Positions 34,752 through 43,049 of a stretch of 56,905 nt of DNA are shown one piece after another. Source of the stretch: an uncultured Bacteroidales bacterium (GTDB lineage Bacteria > Bacteroidota > Bacteroidia > Bacteroidales > WCHB1-69); contig CAJOKR010000035.1 in NCBI GenBank assembly GCA_905235135.1, forward strand, positions 1-56,905, read 5' to 3'. The notes under the pieces were generated by a model. The model ran no database searches. It worked only from the letters and a program-made list of their open reading frames with translations, and was not told the origin of the DNA. Both the position numbers and the translations under genes were made by a program. Every line of letters starts with the position of its first letter. Position 1 is the first letter of the stretch.

Positions 34752-36425
34752 ATGGATATATCGAGTGTCATCATCGCAATCCTGACCCTCACGGCGGGTA
34801 TCGGCGTGTTCCTCGTGGCCTGCCAGACGATGAGCAACAATCTGGAGTCGGCAGGTAGCCGCGGGCTTCGGAGGCTTTTCGCGAAGACCGGCGACAACAA
34901 GTGGGTCGGCGTGGGCATCGGCCTCGCAGGCACAGCCGCCATCCAAAGCAGCGGTGCGGTCACCGTGATGGTGATCGGCTTCGTGAACGTCGGCATCATG
35001 AGCCTCACGCAGGCAGCCACCATCATTTACGGCTCCAACATCGGCACCACCGTGACGGCCCAATTGGTGGCCCTCGGTATGTTCGGGCGCAACAGCATCT
35101 CCACCACCATTATCTTTGCGGCCTTCGCAGGCATCGGCGCCTTCATCTCGCTGTTCGCCAAGCGCGACAAATGGAAACAGACAGGCGGCATTCTCACCGG
35201 CTTCGGTATGCTGTTCGTCGGTCTGGGCATGATGTCGTCGGCCATGGACGAGTTCGCCGCGCTTCCGGAAGTGAAAACCATGCTGGCCGCCATCAGCAAC
35301 CCCATCCTGTTAGTCGTCATCGGAGCCCTGCTCACCGCCATCATCCAGTCCTCCTCAGTGATGACTTCCATAGCTATCACCATGGTAGTCACCGGGTTGG
35401 TGAACCTCGACCAAGGCATCTACCTCACCATGGGTTCCAACATCGGTTCCTGCGTGGTGGCCATCATCGCCGCCATGACCAGCGGGGTGAACGCCAAGCG
35501 TACCGCCCTCATCCACCTGATATTCAACGTAATGGGTGTCTGCCTGTTCCTGCTTATCGCCCTGTTGCTGCGGGTGCTCACCGGCGGCGACTGGAGCTTC
35601 GGCACCCTCTTCAGCAGATGGTTCCCGAACGCCCCGCAGATGCAGCTTGCCATGTTCCACACCGTCTTCAACGTCACCACCATGCTCGTGGTGCTGCCGC
35701 TGACCGACATTCTCGTGAGCACCGCCTGCCGCATCATCCCCGACGAAGAGGAGAAATCCGACAAGCCGCGCCTCAAATACCTCGACCCGTCGATGCTTTC
35801 CACCCCGGCCGTGGCACTCCGCCAGCTCAAAACCGAAATCGAGAACATGGCCGACATGGCCATCACCAACTTCCACCGCTCCATTAAGATCATCACCACG
35901 ATGGACTACAGCGAAATCGACGAGTTCCGCGACACCGAAATCCAGCTCAACTTCTTGAACAGAGAGCTGTTACGCTACTCCGTATCGCTGTCCGAGAACA
36001 ACCTCAACAGCTACGACCAGCGCTACTTGAACGGCACCATCCGCACCGTGAGCGACCTTGAGCGTATCGGCGACTATGCCGAGAACATCGTGGAATATGC
36101 CGACTCGCTGAAGGAGCAGGAAGCTTCTTTCTCGCAGGAGGCTATTGACGAAATCCTGCAGATGGAACAGTTAGTGAGCGAGCTGTACGCCGAAGTGAAG
36201 CTGGCCTACCATAATAAAGATATGGAAGCCTTACGTCGGGCAAACGCCATTGAGGACCGCATCGATGATCTGACCGACGAGATGGAGCGCAACCATATCC
36301 GCCGCCTGAACGAGGGCACTTGCAGTCCCGCCGTGGGTGCGGAATACCTCTCGCTGGCCCAGAACACCGAGCGTGTCGCCGACCACCTCATCAACGTCGG
36401 CAACACCATCAAGGACTTAGTGTAG
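34752..36425 (+). CDS. Na/phosphate cotransporter with C-terminal PhoU-like domain
   Basis: 557 residues. Two inverted QSS repeats mark the Na/Pi cotransporter core: GTAAIQSSGAVTVMVIGF and TAIIQSSSVMTSIAITM, each followed by GSNIGTT/GSNIGS motifs, with eight or more membrane segments through residue 330. Residues from about 350 form a PhoU-like helical domain (NFLNRELLRYSVSLSENN, LERIGDYAENIVEYADSL, AQNTERVADHLINVGNTI). It takes up phosphate with sodium; the PhoU part likely regulates it. The next gene starts about 40 bases downstream in the same direction. Confidence 0.9.
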   Translation: MDISSVIIAILTLTAGIGVFLVACQTMSNNLESAGSRGLRRLFAKTGDNKWVGVGIGLAGTAAIQSSGAVTVMVIGFVNVGIMSLTQAATIIYGSNIGTTVTAQLVALGMFGRNSISTTIIFAAFAGIGAFISLFAKRDKWKQTGGILTGFGMLFVGLGMMSSAMDEFAALPEVKTMLAAISNPILLVVIGALLTAIIQSSSVMTSIAITMVVTGLVNLDQGIYLTMGSNIGSCVVAIIAAMTSGVNAKRTALIHLIFNVMGVCLFLLIALLLRVLTGGDWSFGTLFSRWFPNAPQMQLAMFHTVFNVTTMLVVLPLTDILVSTACRIIPDEEEKSDKPRLKYLDPSMLSTPAVALRQLKTEIENMADMAITNFHRSIKIITTMDYSEIDEFRDTEIQLNFLNRELLRYSVSLSENNLNSYDQRYLNGTIRTVSDLERIGDYAENIVEYADSLKEQEASFSQEAIDEILQMEQLVSELYAEVKLAYHNKDMEALRRANAIEDRIDDLTDEMERNHIRRLNEGTCSPAVGAEYLSLAQNTERVADHLINVGNTIKDLV

Positions 36426-36467
36426 ATGTGGGACGAGACAGTAACGAAACAAACAAATAGTAACAAT

Positions 36468-37340
36468 ATGAAACCCACGTTATTAATCCTCGCCGCCGGC
36501 ATGGGAAGCCGCTACGGCGGACTGAAACAGCTGGACCAGATGGGTCCGCATGGTGAAACCATCCTCGACTACTCCGTAAAATACGCGGCAGAGGCCGGCT
36601 ACGGCAAAGTGGTGCTCGTCATCCGCCGCAGTATGGAAGCCGACTTCCAGGAATACATCCTGCCGAGATACAAAAACGTCATCCCCGTGGAGTACGTCTT
36701 CCAGGAGCTCGACATGCTGCCCGCTGGCTTCTCCGTGAACCCCGAGCGCGTGAAACCCTATGGCACTGCACATGCCATCCTCGTGGCGAAAGACGCTATC
36801 AAAGAGCCGTTTACGGTCATCAACGCCGACGACTTCTACGGCAAGGAGCCCTTCCAGATTTTAGGCGACTACCTGCGCGACGTGACCGCCAACGATCCCG
36901 CCGCTTTCGCGATGGTTGGCTACCGATTGGATAAAACCCTGTCGGAAAACGGTACTGTGTCACGCGGCGTCTGTCAGGTCGATGGCGACGGCTACCTGAT
37001 CACCGTCAAGGAGATGCGCAAGATCGCCCGCACTGACCATGGCATCGAAAACGACGAGGACGGCGTGGTCACCCCTCTCACCGGCGAGGAACCCGTTTCC
37101 ATGAACTTCTGGGGCTTTTCCCCGCGCTTCTTCGACACGTTAGAGACCATGTTCGCGCAGTTCCTGAAGGATAACGAGAGCAACATCAAGGCTGAGTTCC
37201 CGATTCCCGACGCCGTTTCCGCCGTCATGGACCGTGGCGAAGCAAAAGTCCGCGTGCTGCACACCACCGCCGACTGGTTCGGGGTCACCTACGCCGAAGA
37301 CCGCCCGATGGTGGTGGAGAAATTGAAACATGTGGAATAA
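36468..37340 (+). CDS. Sugar-phosphate nucleotidyltransferase
   Basis: 290 residues from the ATG at 36468 (the ATG at 36426 would add 14 residues not resembling the family). The N-terminal signature LILAAGMGSRYGGLKQLDQM is the nucleotide-binding loop of the NTP-transferase fold; VINADDFYGKEPFQIL holds the metal-binding Asp. The family transfers NMP to sugar phosphates; the precise sugar is not decidable from sequence (hexose or MurNAc/heptose-type substrates are candidates). It follows the Na/Pi transporter and is closed by the R2-type terminator. Confidence 0.85.
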   Translation: MKPTLLILAAGMGSRYGGLKQLDQMGPHGETILDYSVKYAAEAGYGKVVLVIRRSMEADFQEYILPRYKNVIPVEYVFQELDMLPAGFSVNPERVKPYGTAHAILVAKDAIKEPFTVINADDFYGKEPFQILGDYLRDVTANDPAAFAMVGYRLDKTLSENGTVSRGVCQVDGDGYLITVKEMRKIARTDHGIENDEDGVVTPLTGEEPVSMNFWGFSPRFFDTLETMFAQFLKDNESNIKAEFPIPDAVSAVMDRGEAKVRVLHTTADWFGVTYAEDRPMVVEKLKHVE

Positions 37341-37365
37341 TTCGGTATTGACGAATAAACCTGTG

Positions 37366-37400
37366 GTAGAGACGTAAAATTTTGCGTCTCTACTTTTTTT
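37366..37400 (+). terminator. Terminator formed by an R2 palindrome
   Basis: 28-base near-perfect palindrome (37366-37393, AAAATTTT core) followed by a T-run, 26 bases after the nucleotidyltransferase stop and just before the converging KamB-like gene. Confidence 0.88.
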
Positions 37401-37408
37401 TATAACAT

Positions 37409-38416
37409 CTATAAACCCGCCATCACGTCATATACCGGCACCTCAAACACCCGCTCCATCACTTCAATCAACACTTTAGATGAGACGGAGAATCCGCTTG
37501 GTGCCACTGGGTTAACAGTAACAGCAATCAAATTCGGACGCTTCAGCACATAGAGCTTTCCTCCTTTGCTTTGGAAGAGTCTCAAGGTCATCGGGGTGAC
37601 AAAGATTTTGGTAAAGTCCTTCACAACGACCGCGCAACCTTTCGCTTCGGGCTGCATTTTCAGGAAGTTCAACATCATGTCGGTAAGGATGCCGCTGATG
37701 AAAAGCTGGTTGCCGTGTGCGAACAGTTCGGTCTTGTATTTGTCGGAAAGCAGCGACGACGGGATGTTCAGCGACACGGGATTTCCGTCCTCCAAGGCGA
37801 AGATGCCGTTCTCGACTTGCAATAGTTCGTCAGCTTTTTCGGTCTCGTATGCAGGAAGTTGCATCAGATCGTGCAGTTCAGAGGTCTTCTTCACGATGGT
37901 GTTGAGATCGGGAGCAATGGCAGCACCCGTGGAGAGGATAAGTCCGTCGGTAACCGTCGGGGCGGCGTGGCTTTTGCGCGACAAGGCACCATCGACAATG
38001 GTGAGATCGACGCCGTACTCCCCCATCCTATCAAGCACTCTCCGCACGCCGCCAGTGGTCGCAGGACCGGAGAGAATCACCTTTCCCGCCTGCAGCACCC
38101 GCGCCGTCACCAAACGTCCCAGCGAAGTGCTCTCGCCCGACAGGTCAATGATTTCCGACAACAGCTGCCGTTGACGGTAATGGTACTCTGAGGTCACGAA
38201 GAGCGTCCCCTCGTAAAGCTCGATTTCCGGCTTTTCCGTCTGCGTCACCTGGTCGGTCTTCTCCCCGTCAATGCCGATGGATGTTACCGCAATTACTTTA
38301 TGTAATGCTTTAAGTTGATTCAGCAAATAATTGAGTGCAACTGTCTTACCGGTATTCTTTGCCGTACCAGTAATAGAGAGGGTGCGACACTGCAATATGG
38401 TATCAATCAATGTCAT
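37409..38416 (-). CDS. P-loop ATPase, candidate lysine 5,6-aminomutase reactivase subunit (KamB-like)
   Basis: 335 residues. A P-loop near the N-terminus (LSITGTAKNTGKTVALNYLL) is followed by SIGIDGEKTDQVTQTEKPEI and a C-terminal region without clear domains (VKDFTKIFVTPMTLRLF). From memory of the family this resembles KamB, associated with reactivation of lysine 5,6-aminomutase in lysine fermenters; Kal and Kce in this window support that pathway being present. I cannot confirm it by search, and a generic GTPase/ATPase remains possible. It overlaps the aminopeptidase stop by ATGA, so it is translationally coupled to that gene. Confidence 0.55.
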   Translation of the reverse strand: MTLIDTILQCRTLSITGTAKNTGKTVALNYLLNQLKALHKVIAVTSIGIDGEKTDQVTQTEKPEIELYEGTLFVTSEYHYRQRQLLSEIIDLSGESTSLGRLVTARVLQAGKVILSGPATTGGVRRVLDRMGEYGVDLTIVDGALSRKSHAAPTVTDGLILSTGAAIAPDLNTIVKKTSELHDLMQLPAYETEKADELLQVENGIFALEDGNPVSLNIPSSLLSDKYKTELFAHGNQLFISGILTDMMLNFLKMQPEAKGCAVVVKDFTKIFVTPMTLRLFQSKGGKLYVLKRPNLIAVTVNPVAPSGFSVSSKVLIEVMERVFEVPVYDVMAGL

Positions 38417-39699
38417 CGCGTCATCAGCTGCTCTATCTCGTCAACCTCCACCGGCACGTCCGCCATGAGGTCGATGGGGGTGTCGGCAACAACCACGTCG
38501 GTTTCGATGCGGACGCCGATGCCCTCCTCGGCGATATAGATGCCAGGCTCGCAACTCAGCACATTTCCGGGCTGGAATACCCAGTCACGCTGCCCCACGT
38601 CATGTACGTCCAAGCCGATGAAGTGGCTGGTATTGTGCATGTAGTACTTCTTGAAACAAGGCGTCTCAGGATCTTGATTGTCAACATCTTCCTGCGTATA
38701 AAGCCCAAGCTTGATCAGTTCTTCGTCCATCCGTTTGAAGACGTAGTCGTTAATCTTGTGGATGGTCATGCCGGGCTTGAAGAGCGGGATCGTTTCTTTG
38801 TAGATGGCGAGAACTGCCTCATAGACAGCTTTCTGTCTCGGGGTGAATTTGCCGTTCACGGGCACCGTGCGGGAGCAGTCGCCAGCGTAATTGGCGTACT
38901 CCGCTCCAAAGTCCATCAGCAGCAAGTCGCCATCTTGCATCTGCTTGTCGTTCTTAATGTAGTGGAGAATGCAGGTGTCGGGGCCGGCGGCGATGATGGG
39001 CGCGAACGAGTGCGTAGTTGCACCATTGCGAATCACCTCGTAGGTCATCTCGGCCTCAATCTCGTACTCGTATTTCCCTGGCTTTATGGCCGTTAACGCC
39101 CTACGGAACATCTTGCCCGTAATCTCGCATGCCTTCTTCATCGTCTCCAGTTCCTCGGCGCACTTGACGTTGCGCAGCGGGTAGAGGATCGGGGCGAGGC
39201 GGCGGTAGTCGTGCAGCGGATAGTCCTTCTTCAGCTGCTTGGCGAAACGGATTTCGCGAGTCGGGAGCTCCTGCCGGAAACGCGGGTCTTCGGGGATGTG
39301 GAGATAGACGTGCTCCGACTGCACCATCACTGCGTTGAGGACGCTGTCGAACTCCTCGATGAACATCACATTCTCCACGCCAGAGAGCTTCTTCGCATCT
39401 TCCTTGGAGAGCCGGTGCCCAAACCAGACAATCTTCTCGGGCGATGGGTTCTTGATAAAGAGCACCTCGCGGTAGGCGGGGTTCGGATGCCACGGCGCCA
39501 TCATCAGGACGGTCTCCTCCTGGTCGATTCCGCAGAGGTAGAGCAGTTCGGAGTTCTGCCGGAAGGGGTGCGTGGTGTCGCCGCAGCGCGGGTATTCGTC
39601 GTGCGAGACGAGAATCGCCACAGAGTTCTCCGCCATCTCGCCGACCACATTCCGGCGGTTGCGGGTGTAAAATTCAGCTGACAAAGGTTGGTAACGCAT
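38413..39699 (-). CDS. Xaa-Pro aminopeptidase (M24B family)
   Basis: 428 residues from ATG 39699; the longer frame begins upstream of the expected transcript start. The metal-ligand set of the pita-bread fold is visible: DLLLMDFGAEYANYAGDCSR (two Asp), HNTSHFIGLDVHD (His), CEPGIYIAEEG (Glu), IGVRIETDVVVAD (Glu). The N-terminal creatinase-like domain is present. It removes the first residue from peptides with proline in position two, useful in a peptide-fermenting lifestyle. KamB-like gene follows with ATGA overlap. Confidence 0.92.
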   Translation of the reverse strand: MRYQPLSAEFYTRNRRNVVGEMAENSVAILVSHDEYPRCGDTTHPFRQNSELLYLCGIDQEETVLMMAPWHPNPAYREVLFIKNPSPEKIVWFGHRLSKEDAKKLSGVENVMFIEEFDSVLNAVMVQSEHVYLHIPEDPRFRQELPTREIRFAKQLKKDYPLHDYRRLAPILYPLRNVKCAEELETMKKACEITGKMFRRALTAIKPGKYEYEIEAEMTYEVIRNGATTHSFAPIIAAGPDTCILHYIKNDKQMQDGDLLLMDFGAEYANYAGDCSRTVPVNGKFTPRQKAVYEAVLAIYKETIPLFKPGMTIHKINDYVFKRMDEELIKLGLYTQEDVDNQDPETPCFKKYYMHNTSHFIGLDVHDVGQRDWVFQPGNVLSCEPGIYIAEEGIGVRIETDVVVADTPIDLMADVPVEVDEIEQLMTR

Positions 39700-39717
39700 A
39701 ATCGTAAATTTGAGCGG

Positions 39718-39725
39718 CAAAGATA
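39718..39725 (-). promoter_or_regulatory. Promoter -7 box of the aminopeptidase
   Basis: Minus-strand TATCTTTG. It overlaps the longest possible reading frame and so fixes the start at 39699. Confidence 0.75.
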
Positions 39726-39734
39726 CATTTTTTT

Positions 39735-39825
39735 AGACTTGAGACTTAAAGACCTAAGACTTGTGACTCGAGCTTGTAACTTCAAGAGTTAAGTCTTACG
39801 TCTCAAGTCTTAAGTCTTTTTTTGT
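39735..39825. repeat. Heptamer-type arrays in inverted orientation, possible bidirectional terminator
   Basis: AGACTTGAGACTTAA on the left and TTAAGTCTTACGTCTCAAG with AAGTCTT on the right can pair into a large hairpin ending in a T-run, between two divergently transcribed genes (aminopeptidase and DUF819). Confidence 0.75.
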
Positions 39826-39843
39826 TCCTATTCGAAAAAATAC

Positions 39844-39851
39844 TACTTTTG
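39844..39851 (+). promoter_or_regulatory. Promoter -7 box of the DUF819 gene
   Basis: TACTTTTG, 26 bases before the ATG. Confidence 0.7.
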
Positions 39852-39876
39852 CACAAATCTTTATCCGCTATCGCCT

Positions 39877-41034
39877 ATGATTGTAACCGTGCTCTACCTC
39901 CTCGCCGTCCCGCTGCTCGTCATGCTCGCGGCGAAAAAATGGCCCGTCATCGAGAAAATTTCCCCGATGGTGATTCTCTATGTCATCGGGTTAGTAGTCG
40001 GGAACATCGGCATTGTAGGCGAAGGCGCACGGCAGACCTGCACCAATGTCTCCAACGTGGCGGCGCTGCTTTCCATCCCGCTGATGCTTTTGGGTTGTGA
40101 CTTCCGCGCATGGTCGGCGAAAGCGGCCGTGAAAGCTTTCCTCGTCGGACTCTTCAGCATCCTCGCCGTCACCATTGGAGGTTTTTTTCTCTTTCACAGT
40201 CAAGCGGTTAATGCAGGCATTAGCAACACCGACTTCGCGCGGGTGAGCGCAGCCATGACCGGCATCTACACCGGCGGCATCCCCAACTTCGCGCCCGTGG
40301 CCAAAGCCGTCAACCTGCCCGACAACCTCTTCCTGCTGGTCTCCGGCTACGACCTCGTGGTCACCAGCCTCTACCTCCTATTCATCGTCTTCCTTGGCGG
40401 CCGGCTGGTCCGCTGGCTCTTCCCCAACCAGCAACCCTCCCCCACCCTTGACAGCGAAACCGACACTTCTGTAACGGAAGAGGTTCCCGCGAAACCGTTC
40501 TGGTCGCGATTGGGAAACCGCGCCGTCGGCATCGGCGTTGCCGCTATTATCGTGGCTGTCTCCTATGCGCTTTCACTCGTAATCCCCATTGACAACAGCA
40601 CCGCTGTCATCATCATCCTACTCACCACCCTCTCCATCGCACTTTCCTTCTGGAAGCCCCTCAAAAAACTCGAAAACACCTTCGACACAGGCCTTTACTT
40701 CGTCTATGTCTTCTGCCTCGCCGTCGCCACGATGGTGAACATCCGCGAGCTGGAATTCAGCCGATACCTATTTGTATTATGGTACATCGCCTTCGCCGTG
40801 TTCGGATCGCTGCTGCTCCAGCTGCTATTCGCCAAATTCCTCAAAATCGACGGCGACCTCACCCTCACGGCATCCATTTCCCTCATCAATTCCCCTCCGT
40901 TCGTACCGATGGTGGCCGCCGTCCTGAACAACAAATCGGTCATCCTCCCCGGAATTGCCATCGGACTGCTGGGCTACGCCGTCGGCAACTATCTGGGAAT
41001 CGGGATTTTCATGCTGCTGTCGGCGCTGGGTTAA
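39877..41034 (+). CDS. DUF819-family membrane protein
   Basis: 385 residues with about ten hydrophobic segments. Family-like blocks: KISPMVILYVIGLVVGNIG, AAMTGIYTGGIPNFAPVAKA, ASISLINSPPFVPMVAAVL and GIAIGLLGYAVGNYLGIG. DUF819 (YjcL-like) proteins have a transporter-like inverted-repeat fold; the substrate is unknown. It is a monocistronic unit with its own promoter. Downstream is a region (41035-41315) holding the R1/R3 composite repeat and the PadR operator. Confidence 0.85.
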   Translation: MIVTVLYLLAVPLLVMLAAKKWPVIEKISPMVILYVIGLVVGNIGIVGEGARQTCTNVSNVAALLSIPLMLLGCDFRAWSAKAAVKAFLVGLFSILAVTIGGFFLFHSQAVNAGISNTDFARVSAAMTGIYTGGIPNFAPVAKAVNLPDNLFLLVSGYDLVVTSLYLLFIVFLGGRLVRWLFPNQQPSPTLDSETDTSVTEEVPAKPFWSRLGNRAVGIGVAAIIVAVSYALSLVIPIDNSTAVIIILLTTLSIALSFWKPLKKLENTFDTGLYFVYVFCLAVATMVNIRELEFSRYLFVLWYIAFAVFGSLLLQLLFAKFLKIDGDLTLTASISLINSPPFVPMVAAVLNNKSVILPGIAIGLLGYAVGNYLGIGIFMLLSALG

Positions 41035-41093
41035 CATCGACCTATCTTCATTATCGTCCCAGGTCTGCTCAAGGAAGAGGTATATCAGACAAA

Positions 41094-41205
41094 CCCCATA
41101 CTGCGGCTATCGCCTTGTGTGGGGTTATTAGCACTGCGTGCGTGTTGTCTTACCACCCCGCCCTGCGGGCACCCCTCCAAAGGAGGGGAATGGACTGCTT
41201 AAGGA
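41094..41205 (-). repeat. R1 three-hairpin element, inverted copy, with R3 in its first hairpin
   Basis: Read on the minus strand: CTTAAGCAGTC, then R3 (41192-41150, GGAGGGG / CCCCTCC and GCCC / GGGC hairpins), then GACAACAC. GCAC-GCA-GTGC (41131-41141) follows, and CCCCACAC ... GTATGGGG (41124-41094). R3 sits exactly where other copies have a three-base loop. Confidence 0.8.
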
Positions 41206-41243
41206 AGAAGTTTTATTATGAACATTTTATGTTGATAACTTTT

Positions 41244-41270
41244 TTAGTACTATGCGATACAAGGTACTAA
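41244..41270. promoter_or_regulatory. Candidate PadR operator, TTAGTAC-N13-GTACTAA
   Basis: Perfect seven-base inverted arms at 41244-41250 and 41264-41270 spanning the -33 region of the padR promoter, consistent with autorepression by PadR. Confidence 0.6.
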
Positions 41271-41278
41271 AATAATTG

Positions 41279-41286
41279 TATTTTTG
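41279..41286 (+). promoter_or_regulatory. Promoter -7 box of the PadR-efflux operon
   Basis: TATTTTTG, 29 bases upstream of the padR ATG. Confidence 0.75.
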
Positions 41287-41315
41287 CAGCGTCAAACTTC
41301 AAAGAAAAAAAAGAG

Positions 41316-41699
41316 ATGAATGTAAATGCTGAAAATGTGAAATCGCAGATGCGCAAAGGGTACTTGGAATACTGTATTCTATTGATTATCAGCAAGAAAC
41401 CCGCATACGTATCCGATATAATTAACGAGCTGAAGGAGGCGAAGATGATTGTGGTGGAAGGCACCCTCTACCCCCTCCTCTCGCGACTGAAGAACAACGG
41501 CATCCTGCAATACGAGTGGCAGGAGTCCCTTTCCGGCCCCCCGCGCAAGTACTACGAGCTCACCGAAGCCGGCAAGGAGTTCCTCGCGGAACTGGAAACG
41601 GGATGGGAGGAGTTGAAACAGGCGGTGGAACATCTGAAGGGCAATGATGCGATAACAAATAATGTAGTAGAACAACATAATTTTGCGTCTCTACAATAA
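41316..41699 (+). CDS. PadR-family transcriptional regulator
   Basis: 127 residues. The winged helix covers residues 12-90: MRKGYLEYCILLIISKKPAY, VSDIINELKEAKMIVVEGTL, YPLLSRLKNNGILQYEWQES, PPRKYYELTEAGKEFLAELE. PadR proteins repress efflux and stress operons; here it heads PspC and MacB-type transport genes. The last residues (VEQHNFASLQ) are encoded by a degenerate R2 palindrome (41667-41694), so the C-terminus appears rewritten by a repeat. An inverted repeat at 41244-41270 is its likely operator. Confidence 0.9.
   Translation: MNVNAENVKSQMRKGYLEYCILLIISKKPAYVSDIINELKEAKMIVVEGTLYPLLSRLKNNGILQYEWQESLSGPPRKYYELTEAGKEFLAELETGWEELKQAVEHLKGNDAITNNVVEQHNFASLQ
41667..41694. repeat. R2 palindrome copy within the padR 3' end
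   Basis: Right arm ATTTTGCGTCTCTAC matches; the left arm (GTAGAACAAC) has diverged. It is translated into the PadR C-terminus. Confidence 0.75.
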
Positions 41700-41723
41700 A
41701 CGAAAATAATAAAAAACACCAAT

Positions 41724-42938
41724 ATGAAAAAAACACTAACCATCAATTTAGGCGGATTCGTGTTCAACATCGACGAGGACGCCTGTGATCGGCTGAGCCA
41801 GTATCTCAGCGACATTGAAAAACGTTTTCCCGAAGCGGAACGTGCCGAGATTATCCGCGACATCGAAGAGCGGATGGCCGAGCTGCTAAACTACAAACTC
41901 CAGAACCGCAACGTTGTGGAAATCAACGACGTGGATGAGGTCATCGAGGTCATCGGGAAGCCCGAGCAGTTCGAGGACGAGAGCAACGAGGCATCCAGCA
42001 CCACTGAATCCACGAGCAACAGCACTGCCGGAAGTACGGGTAGCACTGGCAGCACCGTAACCCGGCAACCGCGCAAGCAACGCAAGCTCTACCGCAACAG
42101 CAACGACCGCATGGTGAGCGGTGTGGCGAGCGGTTTAGCAGCCTACTTCGACCTCGATCCCGCCATCGTGCGCATACTGTTCGTCATCCTCGCTTTCGCA
42201 AGTCTCGGTTGGGGCATCCTCATCTACCTCATCCTGCTCATCGCGATGCCCGAGGCCAAAACAAAAGCCCAATTCCTCGAAATGTACGGAATCGAGCCGA
42301 CTTTGGAGAACATCGACAACTTCCAGATGGAGCCAGTCGTCCGCAGCGACGGTGCCTCGACTTTCGGCAAAATCCTGAAAATCTGTCTGATAGTTATCGG
42401 TGTCATCATCGGGGCCAGTCTGGCGCTGTGCGTGTTGGGCATCTTCATCGCCATGTTCGTAGCCCTGCTCACCCACGATCCCGGCAGCTTCGGCAACGCC
42501 ATCGACATGGGGTTGCTCGGCAGCTGTGCCCTCTTCCTGCTCTGTCCGGTCATCGGCATCGCCATCCTGTGCGTACGTGCGGCCGGCGGTGAGCCTAAAC
42601 GCAAAGGCGCCGGCTGGATTCTGTTAGCCGTGTGGATACTCAGCCTCTTTGGCATCATCGGCTTTGGTATTGAGATGAGCAAGCGCGATGACGTCAACCG
42701 CCGTCTGGAGCGCACCGGCGAGAATCTGGAACGCTGGTTCAACGAAAACGACTACACCAACACCGACAGTTACTACGGCACCAAGGAACTCGACAGCATC
42801 ATCGACCCCGTCCTCAACGAGCTCCGCGACGACAACACCACCTACGACATCACCATCCACACAAATCCCGACAAGGGCGTGAATTTGCATATCAGCAGCA
42901 ATAAAGAGAAGGATGGTGCGTTAGTTGATAGTATATAA
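41724..42938 (+). CDS. PspC-domain membrane protein
   Basis: 404 residues. An N-terminal region (LTINLGGFVFNIDEDACDRL, ERAEIIRDIEERMAELLNYK, VIEVIGKPEQF) is joined by a Ser/Thr/Gly linker to a PspC domain (KLYRNSNDRMVSGVASGLA, ILFVILAFASLGWGILIYL). Further membrane segments around 225-330 and a hydrophilic C-terminus follow. The PadR-PspC pairing is common in Bacteroidota and suggests an envelope-stress link. It is 24 bases after padR. Exact function unknown. Confidence 0.85.
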   Translation: MKKTLTINLGGFVFNIDEDACDRLSQYLSDIEKRFPEAERAEIIRDIEERMAELLNYKLQNRNVVEINDVDEVIEVIGKPEQFEDESNEASSTTESTSNSTAGSTGSTGSTVTRQPRKQRKLYRNSNDRMVSGVASGLAAYFDLDPAIVRILFVILAFASLGWGILIYLILLIAMPEAKTKAQFLEMYGIEPTLENIDNFQMEPVVRSDGASTFGKILKICLIVIGVIIGASLALCVLGIFIAMFVALLTHDPGSFGNAIDMGLLGSCALFLLCPVIGIAILCVRAAGGEPKRKGAGWILLAVWILSLFGIIGFGIEMSKRDDVNRRLERTGENLERWFNENDYTNTDSYYGTKELDSIIDPVLNELRDDNTTYDITIHTNPDKGVNLHISSNKEKDGALVDSI

Positions 42939-42939
42939 A

Positions 42940-43025
42940 ACATATTTCATTGAGCAGCCTCGAAGAGGCAAAACGCACGAAGTGCAATTAACCCCACATA
43001 AGCGACGAAGGAGCGCAGTGTGGGG
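42940..43025 (+). repeat. R1 three-hairpin element, copy a
   Basis: Hairpin 1: GCCTC-GAA-GAGGC (42957-42969). Hairpin 2: GCAC-GAA-GTGC (42975-42985). Hairpin 3: CCCCACA (42992-42998) with TGTGGGG (43019-43025). It lies between the PspC and ABC ATPase genes. Confidence 0.93.
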
Positions 43026-43049
43026 TCAAAAAACGAAAAAAGCGGTACT

